From assembly GCA_044228685.1 (NCBI GenBank), contig JBGAUL010000001.1, positions 284,059 through 348,058 on the forward strand: a stretch of DNA of 64,000 bases, written 5' to 3'. Source of the stretch: JBBATK01 sp044228685. GTDB taxonomy: Bacteria > Bacteroidota > Ignavibacteria > Kapaibacteriales > NICIL-2. The notes below the pieces were generated by a model that saw only the letters and a program-made list of their open reading frames with translations, ran no database searches and was not told where the DNA came from. Shown piece by piece: positions 45,462-55,011 of the stretch. The translations under genes were made by a program, and so were the position numbers. Position 1 is the first letter of the stretch; each line of letters starts with the position of its first letter.

Positions 45462-47765
45462 CTACCAATTAAAAAATCTCAAGTGGTAGTTACCGTAACT
45501 GTCGCAGTACGCCACGACCGCACCTCGTGCATTCGGGGCAACAGCTCCAACCTGGAGCGCATAACTTGGAAGAATCGGTAGTCTCTTTTCGATGCTTCCG
45601 CTGACTATATCTCGAATTACCGGGAGAAGACAGACGCCGTTTGTCTGATAGCTCATGTACTTGTCGAGTGTTTGAGACATCGGACAGTCGTTCGACCACG
45701 TTTCAACTACCGTTTGACCTACCAAATTGAAAGAGCGACGATCAAAGAACGCGACGGTATGAGTGCTGAGCGTAGGCTGATCGAAATTATCAAGCTCATA
45801 GTAATTGTCGTTCATTGCGCGTCGCATACCCCAACCGGAATTTTTTGGTATAGGTATGATTTGAATCGGACTGCCGTTTGCTATGTCGATAACATTCAAG
45901 TCTTGAGTCGTATGGCAAAGAAATGTTCTGTTAGAATTAAAGACTATGCCTGGACCATAATAAGGGGTCTTTGAAAGTGGATGACACCAGATAATCGCCC
46001 CATCACTGATGCGCTGCAGACAACAGTCGAGAGTGTCTATAGTGTTACCGACCATCTTTATCCGGCTGTACGCTACGTATTGTCCGTCCGGTGAAATGCA
46101 GGCATCATAGATATCATCCAGCACGAGTAACTCTCGGTGCGATGTCATGTCAAAAACCGAATAAGCATTACTGGAGTGACCAATTCTTGCAATAGGAATG
46201 AGTGTTCGCCTTCCGGAGACGTCCATGCTGTAACTGCACAAAAACTCATGTCCGCATCCATTATTATCGATAATGCACGAGTCAATGATCTCGCCTTTAG
46301 GTGAATAGACTCGAACTATGTTCTGAAAAACGGCCACAATTCGAGAAGCATCCGAACTATACGATATGAACTTGCAAGCATTACTAACGTCATTACCGAG
46401 ATTCTTGTCGACTATCCAATCCTTGTGTTGCTCCGCATTGCACACATACAGAGTTCCTAGATCGTAGGTACTGTCATCGCTGAGGTTGCGGACCTGAATA
46501 GTGTCGCTTACTTCTCCGTTTTCAGACATCGCGAATATTTTCATGTCCGAAGTGTTAAAGGACGGTGTCTTAAAGCTAGCATTATAAGTGCAAAAGCTGA
46601 TGACATTGCTCTTATCAATGCAGAATATTGTTCCATCGATGGGCTGATTATCGCAATTAGCCAGTTTGCCTTTGAGAAGAGGAGTGGAACTATAGAGTTG
46701 GAGAGTAAGGTATCGATTCTCATTAGACTCCAAAGGACCGATATACTTTGTTTGCATTGCAACCCGCCCGTGATTTAGGTTTTGCGGGACGTCGATTTTC
46801 ATTTGAAAGCGAGTCTGAAGATCAGGAACGTACTTCGTTGTGTTGTTGCTTAGCACATTGTGATCACCGACGCGAACGCAAACATCTGAAAGTGTCTCCA
46901 AGCTGTTATTCCGAACCACAGTCAAATGAATCTTAGCTGCTTGTGTTTCAAATTCCGCGAATGCCCAGTCACCAAGTTCATTGACCGTTGCGGTGTAGTA
47001 ATTATTGATCAAGCTCGCACGTCCACTTCGTATCCACAGATCTTGTTTTTTATCATAATGCCACATAGGAATCGTTACATCCTTTTTGTCCAGCCAATCA
47101 TAATCGATCGGTATGTTAAGAGTAATCGTTGCGCCGCTATCAAGTCTTAGTTTCTCGTGTGCAAGTGTTTCTGCTCCTACATGCACATAGCCAAATTGAG
47201 TACCAAGCGCACATGGAAGCAACGAATCCATGCCGCGTAAATCCCCGGGATAAAAGTCATAGAATTTGTTTTCATTTGGTAGACGAAGATGAGCGTCAAG
47301 ATTGATAAAGCCGACATATCGCTGACCATTCTCAAGAACAAATGCATAAGGTGGATACTTCAAAAAAAGACCTGATTCGTAGCTTAGGCCGTCATTTTCA
47401 ATCACCGAAACCGGTCGCGGCTGTTCTTTGTGCATTCCGATGCGCACGCGATTGACGTCATCCGTGGTCGGTACATCGGCTCGTGTCGTGCTTATATAAC
47501 CCGTGGCCTGTACATGGATAACAAATCTCTTCGCTGGCACGAGGACTTTTGTGAATAGGAAGGTGCCGTATTCAGTCGTTTTCTGACTGCGTCCGGCAAT
47601 TTCCACAGTGGCGTTTGAGATTGCTTTTCCATTCTCATCAAACACAGTTCCTCCAACACTGATTTGTACCTGAGCGTTGTCAAGTATAGGATCAACCACA
47701 GATTTGCACCCTGTCAATACAGACAATGTAAAAACGATACTGCTGAAGAATAATGTCAATCTCAT
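45462..47765 (-). CDS. Large lipoprotein with carboxypeptidase-regulatory-like and propeller-like domains
   Basis: 767-residue protein. The signal ends in a lipobox (LSVLTGCKS), giving a lipidated Cys at about residue 20 and an envelope anchor. Residues about 35-115 form a carboxypeptidase-regulatory-like beta-sandwich (GGTVFDENGKAISNATVEI ... FVIHVQATGYIS), common in Bacteroidota surface proteins. The middle ~300 residues are beta-rich, and the C-terminal ~280 residues resemble WD40 blades (ISYSSDASRIVAVFQN, SPDGQYVAYSRI). There is no catalytic motif. The propeller style resembles that of the giant protein encoded nearby on the opposite strand, suggesting a related ligand-binding role. Confidence 0.78.
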   Translation of the reverse strand: MRLTLFFSSIVFTLSVLTGCKSVVDPILDNAQVQISVGGTVFDENGKAISNATVEIAGRSQKTTEYGTFLFTKVLVPAKRFVIHVQATGYISTTRADVPTTDDVNRVRIGMHKEQPRPVSVIENDGLSYESGLFLKYPPYAFVLENGQRYVGFINLDAHLRLPNENKFYDFYPGDLRGMDSLLPCALGTQFGYVHVGAETLAHEKLRLDSGATITLNIPIDYDWLDKKDVTIPMWHYDKKQDLWIRSGRASLINNYYTATVNELGDWAFAEFETQAAKIHLTVVRNNSLETLSDVCVRVGDHNVLSNNTTKYVPDLQTRFQMKIDVPQNLNHGRVAMQTKYIGPLESNENRYLTLQLYSSTPLLKGKLANCDNQPIDGTIFCIDKSNVISFCTYNASFKTPSFNTSDMKIFAMSENGEVSDTIQVRNLSDDSTYDLGTLYVCNAEQHKDWIVDKNLGNDVSNACKFISYSSDASRIVAVFQNIVRVYSPKGEIIDSCIIDNNGCGHEFLCSYSMDVSGRRTLIPIARIGHSSNAYSVFDMTSHRELLVLDDIYDACISPDGQYVAYSRIKMVGNTIDTLDCCLQRISDGAIIWCHPLSKTPYYGPGIVFNSNRTFLCHTTQDLNVIDIANGSPIQIIPIPKNSGWGMRRAMNDNYYELDNFDQPTLSTHTVAFFDRRSFNLVGQTVVETWSNDCPMSQTLDKYMSYQTNGVCLLPVIRDIVSGSIEKRLPILPSYALQVGAVAPNARGAVVAYCDSYGNYHLRFFNW

Positions 47766-48160
47766 AAGGTGTACACGGTTAAAGCTCCGGCACTTGAGAG
47801 CGAACTGGGGCGTGTTATAAAGGAATAAATTCGTCTCACTCGACGCTTCGCTGCTTATCAGCTAAATCGAGTTAAAGGCCCTACAATTAGCGAAGTGAAA
47901 AAGACTCGACAAACATCTTTCTGACAGAACAGCCAGCGGCACTAAAATAAACAGAGTGGCTTTGCACCATCCAAATTCTAAGGAGAATTATTTGGTCATT
48001 CCTTGTGTCGTTCACTTTCAGAAGCAGCACCTGATAGCCCAGTTATACTCTAAGCACAACCTAGCTTTCTCAGCTTTGACCAAAACTCATCACCTCAACA
48101 GGTTGGCAAAACAAAAAAAAGTCCTTGTTTCTTTGAGAAACAAGGACTTTATTCTAACCG
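47766..48160. other. Gene-free region ending in the tRNA-Leu terminator
   Basis: About 395 bp between the lipoprotein start and the first tRNA-Leu. Apart from the terminator hairpin at 48119-48149 nothing recognisable is present. An open frame at 47956-48195 crosses the terminator and the tRNA and is rejected. Confidence 0.4.
48119..48149 (-). terminator. Intrinsic terminator of tRNA-Leu copy 1
   Basis: A perfect 14-bp stem, AAGTCCTTGTTTCT (48119-48132) with AGAAACAAGGACTT (48136-48149), has a 3-base loop. On the minus strand it is followed by an eight-T run, 11 bp after the tRNA 3' end. Confidence 0.9.
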
Positions 48161-48278
48161 TGCAGAAGGTGGGAGTCGAACCCACACGAATTTAAGGTTC
48201 ACTGGATTTTGAGTCCAGCGCGTCTGCCAGTTCCGCCACTCCTGCGAACGCACATTGGCGATCGGGTCGCAAAGATAG
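48155..48278. repeat. 124-bp direct repeat containing tRNA-Leu, copy 1
   Basis: Identical by eye over 124 bp to 52036-52159. It covers the whole tRNA-Leu plus 33 bp of its upstream region, including the TATCTTTG element. The two copies are in the same orientation, 3881 bp apart. Confidence 0.93.
48161..48245 (-). tRNA. tRNA-Leu (anticodon CAA), copy 1
   Basis: 85-nt class II tRNA read on the minus strand. The acceptor GCAGGAG pairs with CTTCTGC with one G-U pair. The anticodon stem-loop is CTGGA-CTCAAAA-TCCAG, giving anticodon CAA (UUG codon). A long variable arm and the T-loop GTTCGAC are present. CCA is not encoded. It is followed by a strong terminator. Confidence 0.95.
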
Positions 48279-48522
48279 AAGCCCGGGATCAATAGGAGAT
48301 GATCGGTGGAGACGAGATTTGTGCCTAAGGAAAATCCGTAGAATTACGGCTTGGCTGTACCATGGGTCAGTTTATTTTTCTTCAATTGCAGTACAGGTGC
48401 CAAGCTTCACATGAGGTTGTCTTTATGACCTTGGCACCAAACGCATGATAGTTTAAGTCATGTTCAAGGTTATTAGACACTGAGTCATTAGTGTCAATGG
48501 GCATTATTTGTAGGAGAGCGCA

Positions 48523-49248
48523 ATGAGCATTAGCAAGTTATCGATCGTCATTCCGGCCTATAACGAGGGACCTACCATCCATCGTATTCTGGACAAAGTG
48601 CGTGATGTCCAGTTGGCGAATGGAATAGAGAAAGAAGTGATCATCGTAAATGACTGCTCGACAGACAATACCGATGCTGTTATCCGTGAGTACATCAATG
48701 CTCATCCCGGATACAATATCCAGTATCATAGTCATCCGAAAAATCGAGGTAAAGGAGCGGCACTTCATACAGGTATCGCTAAAGCCACCGGCGACTTTGT
48801 CATTATTCAAGACGCGGACCTCGAATACGATCCGAATGAATACAACATTCTCTTAAAGCCTGTACTTGATGGTTTCGCTGACGTGGTATATGGCTCAAGA
48901 TTCCTTGGAGGTAACGCGCATCGAATTCTCTTCTACTGGCATAGTTACGGAAACAAGCTATTGACGGCTCTGTCGAACATGTTGACCAATCTCAATCTGA
49001 CGGATATGGAGACCTGTTATAAGATGTTCAGACGTGAGATGATTCAAGGATTGAATTTGAAAGAAAAACGATTTGGTTTTGAACCTGAAGTAACGGCCAA
49101 AATTTCAAGAGTTCCTCATGTTCGTATTTATGAGGTAGGAATCTCTTACTACGGAAGAACCTTCGAAGAAGGCAAGAAGATCAATTGGAAAGACGGCTTT
49201 CGTGCGATATACTGCATACTGAAATACAATATCTTTGCGCGCTCCTAA
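48523..49248 (+). CDS. GT2 glycosyltransferase (polyprenyl-phosphate sugar synthase-like)
   Basis: 241-residue GT-A fold enzyme of family GT2, similar in pattern to dolichyl/polyprenyl-phosphate mannose or glucose synthases: N-terminal SIVIPAYNEGPTIHRIL, IIVNDCSTDNT, NRGKGAALHTGI and the metal-binding QDADLEYDP. It lacks the C-terminal membrane segments of some relatives. It probably makes a lipid-linked sugar donor for the GT-C-type membrane proteins encoded nearby. The next gene (methyltransferase) begins 12 bp downstream, so the two are likely co-transcribed. Confidence 0.88.
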   Translation: MSISKLSIVIPAYNEGPTIHRILDKVRDVQLANGIEKEVIIVNDCSTDNTDAVIREYINAHPGYNIQYHSHPKNRGKGAALHTGIAKATGDFVIIQDADLEYDPNEYNILLKPVLDGFADVVYGSRFLGGNAHRILFYWHSYGNKLLTALSNMLTNLNLTDMETCYKMFRREMIQGLNLKEKRFGFEPEVTAKISRVPHVRIYEVGISYYGRTFEEGKKINWKDGFRAIYCILKYNIFARS

Positions 49249-49260
49249 TTGAGCTAGCAC

Positions 49261-50007
49261 ATGACCAAGTCAAATCGCCCGGAGCAGGATCACTCAGATG
49301 CGTCCCGGGACATTTTGGATGCAATTTCGAAAGCACCCCGTTTCAATCGATGGATGTACTCGCGCATTTCATCCTACTGTAGCGGTAAGATTCTAGAGGT
49401 CGGTAGTGGAATAGGCAACTTGTCAGAATTGATTCTGAGAGATCATCCCACTGCAACACTAAGCGACATAAGCAACGACTATTGTCGCTACTTGCATAAA
49501 CGTTTTGAGCGCAGCAGCAGCCCGCCTACAGTATTGCAGCTAGATTTCGCGGATCCACATCTCATTGAAGGTCACAAAGAACTCCGCGGGCAGTTCGACA
49601 CCATTGTCGCATTCAACGTACTAGAACACATCGCGGAAGAACATCTCGCACTCGTTACAATGTCTGAGTTTCTAAAACCTGGAGGACGCATAGTTCTACT
49701 GTGTCCTTGGGGTAGAGCGTTGTTTAATAGCTTAGATGAAGTGCTGGAACACTGTCGTAGATACACTGACCATAACTTGTTGAAGGCTGTTACTGATGCC
49801 GGATTTCACAAGAGCGTACTCACGCATTTCAACGCTTTTGGATTAGTGGCGTGGTGGCTATTTGGTTCATTGCTCAGGCGAGATCGTATTGGTACCACAT
49901 CGATGCGCATGTATGACCTTATTGTACCCCTCATCCGTCCACTCGACAAACTGGTTCTTCATTCCATAGGACTATCTGTAATCGTCGTTGCTGAACGAAA
50001 ATCTTGA
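49261..50007 (+). CDS. Class I SAM-dependent methyltransferase
   Basis: 248-residue methyltransferase with motif I KILEVGSGIGNLSELIL, an acidic ATLSDISNDY motif II, and the later segments FDTIVAFNVLEHIAEEH and LKPGGRIVLLCPW, as in Methyltransf_11-type enzymes. It is immediately downstream of the GT2 gene and may methylate a glycan or glycan-lipid intermediate. A C-terminal amphipathic/hydrophobic segment could associate with the membrane. The exact substrate is unknown. Confidence 0.87.
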   Translation: MTKSNRPEQDHSDASRDILDAISKAPRFNRWMYSRISSYCSGKILEVGSGIGNLSELILRDHPTATLSDISNDYCRYLHKRFERSSSPPTVLQLDFADPHLIEGHKELRGQFDTIVAFNVLEHIAEEHLALVTMSEFLKPGGRIVLLCPWGRALFNSLDEVLEHCRRYTDHNLLKAVTDAGFHKSVLTHFNAFGLVAWWLFGSLLRRDRIGTTSMRMYDLIVPLIRPLDKLVLHSIGLSVIVVAERKS

Positions 50008-50060
50008 GCCTAGTTTATTAGTCGATGTTTTGATTCAATTCACGATTACGAAGTCTTGAG

Positions 50061-51509
50061 CTATTTCTGTTTCTTAGACTTCTTCTTGCTCGTCGCGACT
50101 GCTTGCTGTCGTTGTGGGATGTTGCTCAGAACAGAAGCGACAGCAAACAAGGTTGGTAGACCGAGAAACAGCAAGTGAACCCTAAGTCGGTCAGCGCTTG
50201 TTTGCAAGTGCCAGGTCAAATCTGCTGTGCTCATGCAATACACTACGTGCATCCCAAGAGCAAATACTACGGATGCAACAAGAGGAGTGCTCATGATAAG
50301 TGAGTCCATCAAGACTAATCGTTTATCTCTTCTCTGAAACCATGAATATGCGCTTGCGGCGAGAATGGTCAGAACCAAGACCAAAGTCATTTTCTCAAAG
50401 TCCATCGGAAGCACAATTGCGTTATATATCCGATCGATTTTGTCTTGAGCAAAGGTCGTGCTGTACTCAGTTGGTCTGAGCAAACGACCAAAATCATACT
50501 CACTGGTACCCAGATGATACACGCTCTTGTGATAAGTCCAGAGAACAAATGGAATCACGAGCAAGCATAACAATGGCCACAACTTCAAGACTCTCGCGAG
50601 GCTTTGTTTAATGACTGAGAAGTTGGTTGTGATAGCCGATAGCAAGAGAATCGCTGAAGCAACAGCAAGAATTAGGAGAAAGGCATCTTGCTTCATGTAA
50701 GAGCAAAAAGCCATAACGACAATTGAGGAGATTAAGTATCTGCCGTCATTGAGGCGTAAGTACTCGAGCAGATGGAGCAATCCAAGTCCGCTGTAAACCC
50801 CCAGCCACACGTCGTTGTAACCGTTCGTGAGGAAGAGAGGCGAGACAGAAAAGAAGGTGACGAATATCACGATCTTGAGCAATGGAAACACTGATTTCAA
50901 GGACATGAGCCCAAGTACAAAACCGATCCAGAGTAAGTAGAGGTTTGTTTTAGGTAGAAACTCATTCCAATATCCGATTGAGCGAGTAATCATCGCTGCA
51001 AAGGAAGGTACCATCAATGGGTATTCAGGATGACTCCACTTGCTGGTAAACTCATTTACTCCAAAGCCGGTGTTTGCATTTAATCCGTTGGCGAAAAACA
51101 ACTGTTTTGCGTGAAAGTACCAGATGGACCGTGCATCCCACTCAGTGATTGGACGAAATGCAACGTTTCGAAGCGCCTCGTACGAAATGTAAACAATCGT
51201 ACACAGGAAAACGAGATGAAGTCCAACAGACAAATAGTTGATCTGACCGAAGGTGCTTGATTGAGATTTCTTCGTTCGCTTCCATATCTCTAACCCAAGT
51301 AGGGCAATTGGCGGGATCCACATGAGCGTCAGCAGCACTGAAATCGGTACGCCCAAAAGGACAAGACTAAAAAAGCAGATAAGTCCGAGAGCATACTTGG
51401 CTAGAAGAAGAACCTGGTGATCATCTTCGAGTCGAAAAAGAGATATCAAGAGCTGACCCAGGGAATATGCTGAAGCTGCGATGAGGATCAGTGTGCTAAT
51501 GAGTTCCAT
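50061..51509 (-). CDS. Polytopic membrane protein, GT-C glycosyltransferase-like
   Basis: 482 residues with about 11-12 hydrophobic helices. The first large loop carries TEWDARSIWYFHAKQLFF and SHPEYPLMVPSF, resembling the WDA/acidic loop motifs of GT39/GT83-like enzymes, which place an Asp near the polyprenyl-sugar donor. The C-terminus is lysine-rich (TSKKKSKKQK). Its start overlaps the preceding small gene (51496-51906) by 14 bp. Assignment to GT-C rests on topology and the first-loop motif only. Confidence 0.65.
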   Translation of the reverse strand: MELISTLILIAASAYSLGQLLISLFRLEDDHQVLLLAKYALGLICFFSLVLLGVPISVLLTLMWIPPIALLGLEIWKRTKKSQSSTFGQINYLSVGLHLVFLCTIVYISYEALRNVAFRPITEWDARSIWYFHAKQLFFANGLNANTGFGVNEFTSKWSHPEYPLMVPSFAAMITRSIGYWNEFLPKTNLYLLWIGFVLGLMSLKSVFPLLKIVIFVTFFSVSPLFLTNGYNDVWLGVYSGLGLLHLLEYLRLNDGRYLISSIVVMAFCSYMKQDAFLLILAVASAILLLSAITTNFSVIKQSLARVLKLWPLLCLLVIPFVLWTYHKSVYHLGTSEYDFGRLLRPTEYSTTFAQDKIDRIYNAIVLPMDFEKMTLVLVLTILAASAYSWFQRRDKRLVLMDSLIMSTPLVASVVFALGMHVVYCMSTADLTWHLQTSADRLRVHLLFLGLPTLFAVASVLSNIPQRQQAVATSKKKSKKQK

Positions 51510-51906
51510 AGGAGAGATTGTTAACGTTCACAATGATCTTAATGCCTGCGGAGTCCTTGAGTTCGGCAGTATAACCGATGATGTTCTTACTTGTCGAGTC
51601 GCTACGGACCGGCCAAGCAGATTCGTTGATACGCTGCAGGTTCAACGACTCTAACTTCTGATCGGCAAGACGTCCGACCAACTTGTAGTCATTTAGCTTA
51701 AAACTGTCAAGAATGAAAAGCACGGTCTGCGTCTCGGATGGCAACACTTCCAAGCCGGACTTCGGCGTAAACAGCTCTTTTGACCTGTTTTCATACTGTA
51801 CCGCCTTGGTCTTATACGCGCCAATGTTCATGATCATCGGCTTTGCCAAATACCATAGAACCAGACAGCAAACTGCGCTTATTGAGAATTTTCTGAATAT
51901 GTCCAT
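51496..51906 (-). CDS. Small single-span membrane-anchored protein of unknown function
   Basis: 136 residues with one N-terminal hydrophobic segment (FSISAVCCLVLWYLAKPMIM) and a soluble remainder with no recognised motif. Its end overlaps the start of the GT-C-like gene by 14 bp (the ATG of that gene lies inside this frame), so the two are translationally coupled and probably act together. It lies just downstream of the second tRNA-Leu terminator. Confidence 0.7.
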   Translation of the reverse strand: MDIFRKFSISAVCCLVLWYLAKPMIMNIGAYKTKAVQYENRSKELFTPKSGLEVLPSETQTVLFILDSFKLNDYKLVGRLADQKLESLNLQRINESAWPVRSDSTSKNIIGYTAELKDSAGIKIIVNVNNLSYGTH

Positions 51907-52004
51907 ACAACCACCGGAGTTACAGAGGGTTAATATATGAAAGGCTCAAAAGAATTTTCTACGGAGAAATACTGATGGCGGTATGCTCCCGAAAAACGAA
52001 AACA

Positions 52005-52028
52005 GCCCAGACTACGAATAGTCTGGGC
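52005..52028 (-). terminator. Intrinsic terminator of tRNA-Leu copy 2
   Basis: A perfect 10-bp stem, GCCCAGACTA (52005-52014) with TAGTCTGGGC (52019-52028), has a CGAA loop and flanking A/T runs. It is 14 bp after the tRNA 3' end. Its sequence differs completely from the terminator of copy 1. Confidence 0.85.
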
Positions 52029-52035
52029 CGTTTCT

Positions 52036-52159
52036 TAACCGTGCAGAAGGTGGGAGTCGAACCCACACGAATTTAAGGTTCACTGGATTTTGAGTCCAGC
52101 GCGTCTGCCAGTTCCGCCACTCCTGCGAACGCACATTGGCGATCGGGTCGCAAAGATAG
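52036..52159. repeat. 124-bp direct repeat containing tRNA-Leu, copy 2
   Basis: Identical by eye to 48155-48278. The block between the copies (48279-52035) holds four genes: GT2, methyltransferase, GT-C-like and small membrane protein. Confidence 0.93.
52042..52126 (-). tRNA. tRNA-Leu (anticodon CAA), copy 2
   Basis: Identical in sequence to the tRNA at 48161-48245, with the same CAA anticodon and no encoded CCA. It has its own promoter (52151-52181) and terminator (52005-52028), so both copies are probably expressed. Confidence 0.95.
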
Positions 52160-52181
52160 GTATTTGAGTGAAATGGGCAAA
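52151..52181 (-). promoter_or_regulatory. Bacteroidota-type housekeeping promoter of tRNA-Leu copy 2
   Basis: On the minus strand TTTG (52181-52178) is followed, after exactly 19 bp, by TATCTTTG (52158-52151). This matches the Bacteroidota primary sigma consensus TTTG-N19-TAnnTTTG. The TATCTTTG element lies inside the 124-bp repeat and is shared with copy 1; the TTTG element lies outside it, and copy 1 has no match at that position. Confidence 0.65.
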
Positions 52182-52279
52182 GAATTGTACCTGCTACGAG
52201 TTTGATTCCGCTGTAATTGGCCTAAAAACTTGGCTGCAGCACTGTTTTCAAGGACACAGGAACCCAAATTCACGTCGAA

Positions 52280-54718
52280 CTATGCGTTGTGCGCAGCTTT
52301 TCGTTGTTGGGCGAACCGCGAAACCAGCAGTCCGACAAATACAAGGAGACCGACTATTGAGCTGACAAGAGACGCACTAAAGTAGCGTTGATGGAACGAC
52401 AGTCTGACATTCGATTTTCCCGCCGGAAGCATAAGACCAATCATACCGCCATCCAGTCTGATGATATCTACCTTCGCGCCGTTTACTTCGGCTTCCCAGC
52501 CTTTGTCTGCCGGGATCGAGAAGTACATGAGCTTTGGTCGATCCAGTTCAGTACTTCCTTTAATATCCGACTGCGAGAACTGTTCGAGTTTCAGAGTACT
52601 TTTTGCCAAGAGCTCGCAGGCTTTGCTATAGGAATCAATGTCAACTTGCTTGGCAGTGTCAATTGTTGGCAGAGGCTGAAGCGCTTTGATCTTTTCGAGA
52701 TCAGCATCATCGACAAACACTGCCGACAGAAGAGATATCTGCTTGTATGTGGCGTTAAGTTTCTTGTACTCATCACGCGTAATGTAATGATCGTAGCAAA
52801 AGCCCAATGGTAGCGCACAGCGATTGCGAGCAATTGTTACGTTGCCGATATGTGCAATGGAATCATACTTGAACGAGGTGCGGAAATTTTGAGGATCGCG
52901 TACGAGTTGATACTTGACAGAGAAAAGATCCTCAACACTACCGCCACTCCAACTGATCATGCGACTCTGCCATTCGTCGCGTGCGTCGATGGTTCCGATC
53001 TCATTCAACATCTTCACATAATCGAGTTGGTTGAATGAGTTGTAGGTGGAAATTCCGTAGTAATCCTGCATCATTGCGTCGTTGAAACTCTTGTACATCG
53101 CCGTCGATGACGAGTAGCGTTTGCTGACACGATAGAAGCCCGGATCAATGCTCTTGATATAGCGCACAGCGTCAACCGAATAATCGTTGTAGTCAACTTT
53201 TTGATGGAAGTCTTTTGTTGCAAATACTCTGCGCTCGTGGGTCGTAACAAAGCCCGTATAACACAACTCGACAAGGAGCAGGGCAAGAATTCCATACGGC
53301 GACACCGCGCTCTTTGTCTTATCTGATTCCATGCGAAGCAGCAAAGGATAAAGCCACAGGCAGGCTAAGGCCAGTATGTGAGCGGTCTTGAAGCGCTGAG
53401 CTGATTCAACCGCGAGTAATAAGCAAATGCTAAGTATAGCTGAGCTCGCTCCATACACCATCCAGTATGTTTTAGCGGAGGACGCGTCACGAAGTTGAAG
53501 TCCGCGAAGAGCGACAAAGACCAGCGCAAATGTCACGATCAAAGAATAGGCTCGAAAGTAGTCGCCCGAGAACAACCAGAATGCATAGCGGAAGTAGGGA
53601 AAGACAAGCGGTATCAGGAGAATTCCAAAGAAGATAGAATAGGCAACACGCTGTCGTTTATCAAAACGCATAAAGCTCAGCGGAAGCATGCTTAGTGCGA
53701 GTAAGCCGCAATAGAAGGTTGGATCTTCCAGATAGTTCTTCCAACCTTTAAAGTCAGTGCCAACTCCCAGCAGGTTGTTGGAAAATGTTCGCGAGACTTC
53801 AGCCTTGACGAGCGCAGAATCTGCAACCTCGAGTAGAGGCTTGGTGGAAAGTGATTGACTGAGAGAGCTGAGTCCGCTTCCACGTGGACTCTCGCGAAGC
53901 TGAATGACGTTGGGAATCATGAACACCGCACTGATGCTAAATCCCAACATCACACACAATGCGCTGCGCATGAAAAGAGATGCAAGAGACTTCACAAATG
54001 TCTCTGCGTGCATTTCGTACACTCGCAGTGCAGCATAGATCACCAAAAACATTCCGTACACGACGATGTTGAATGGTTGCGAGATGCCAATGAGGAAGGC
54101 AGCAATGACCAAGACGTTGAAACTCCGTTGTTGAAGCAGATTCTCCACACCAAGAAGGAGCAGTGCAAATGCCAGCGCCTCAAACGAGAAGATGTGCCAA
54201 CCAGAACCAATGATCAGGAAACCGCTCAGTGCATACATCAAAGAACCAACAATACGTAGCAATGGCTTCGTTGTAATTCTCGAGAGATAGGTGTAGAAGA
54301 TCATACCGGTGATCACCACTTTTGCGAACTCCTTCCACACAATCATGGTAGGAATCATCTCAGCGCTAAAGGCGTAGATGAACAAATCAAATGGATCGCG
54401 AAGGATGAAGGGGAGCAGGTTCTGACCTATACCGAACTGAAATGACCACGATGGAAAACCCACTTCTCGCAAATACTTCGAGTAGAGGTTGATTGTCGGA
54501 TACAAGGCAATGTGCGAATCCGCCGCCATGTCCTTGAACAAGTAAAAGCTCTTTCCAAAAATGTAGTCACGAAAGACGATCAGCGCGGAGATCAGGAGGA
54601 GACCGAGGGTGATGTTGCGCTCGTTGTGATCCAGAAGCGTAGCGGCTGACGATGGCCGCGCAGAGGTTTGACCTTCTTCTGTTGAACGAGAAGTGACGTT
54701 AGCTTTATTCTTCTTCAT
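52280..54718 (-). CDS. YfhO-like polytopic membrane protein
   Basis: 812 residues with about 12 membrane helices in the N-terminal half, an extracytoplasmic domain (about 500-780) and a final helix. The late segment LMYFSIPADKGWEAEVNGAK then LPAGKSNVRLSFHQRYFSAS and a terminal hydrophobic helix is the characteristic YfhO ending. YfhO proteins are GT-C-like enzymes implicated in glycosylating cell-wall polymers with lipid-linked sugars. The basic, polar N-terminus is cytoplasmic. It lies within the glycan region beside other GT-C-like genes. Confidence 0.82.
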   Translation of the reverse strand: MKKNKANVTSRSTEEGQTSARPSSAATLLDHNERNITLGLLLISALIVFRDYIFGKSFYLFKDMAADSHIALYPTINLYSKYLREVGFPSWSFQFGIGQNLLPFILRDPFDLFIYAFSAEMIPTMIVWKEFAKVVITGMIFYTYLSRITTKPLLRIVGSLMYALSGFLIIGSGWHIFSFEALAFALLLLGVENLLQQRSFNVLVIAAFLIGISQPFNIVVYGMFLVIYAALRVYEMHAETFVKSLASLFMRSALCVMLGFSISAVFMIPNVIQLRESPRGSGLSSLSQSLSTKPLLEVADSALVKAEVSRTFSNNLLGVGTDFKGWKNYLEDPTFYCGLLALSMLPLSFMRFDKRQRVAYSIFFGILLIPLVFPYFRYAFWLFSGDYFRAYSLIVTFALVFVALRGLQLRDASSAKTYWMVYGASSAILSICLLLAVESAQRFKTAHILALACLWLYPLLLRMESDKTKSAVSPYGILALLLVELCYTGFVTTHERRVFATKDFHQKVDYNDYSVDAVRYIKSIDPGFYRVSKRYSSSTAMYKSFNDAMMQDYYGISTYNSFNQLDYVKMLNEIGTIDARDEWQSRMISWSGGSVEDLFSVKYQLVRDPQNFRTSFKYDSIAHIGNVTIARNRCALPLGFCYDHYITRDEYKKLNATYKQISLLSAVFVDDADLEKIKALQPLPTIDTAKQVDIDSYSKACELLAKSTLKLEQFSQSDIKGSTELDRPKLMYFSIPADKGWEAEVNGAKVDIIRLDGGMIGLMLPAGKSNVRLSFHQRYFSASLVSSIVGLLVFVGLLVSRFAQQRKAAHNA

Positions 54719-55011
54719 GAGTGCTTTAGAAATGCAGGATGATGGCTGGAAGATGATTTGAAATGTGACGTATCCTAAGAGCCAAAGCGGCTATATGTCA
54801 AAATACATAGCTTAAACTGACTTCTGTATTTACTTAACCCTGACAAACAATACACTCCAATATCGACAGACAGTCTTGCACTATTGAGTCGGGAGAAGAA
54901 CTGCCCGAAGTTGAAAAGAGGCGGTAAACACTTTGTCTTTACGATAGATCGAATTGCTAGGCAATGATTGCGTCGACAAAATCCAATCTACTCGAAGGAA
55001 GATTGGAGGTG

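Noticed and set aside
47956..48195. 79-codon ORF
   Set aside because: It runs through the terminator hairpin and into the tRNA-Leu gene on the opposite strand.
48155..52159. tRNA-flanked segment as an integrated element with attL/attR
   Set aside because: No integrase gene, and the repeats include the whole tRNA plus its upstream part rather than just the 3' end.
52036..52260. Minus-strand ORF over tRNA-Leu copy 2
   Set aside because: It reads through the tRNA and its promoter and has no support as a protein gene.
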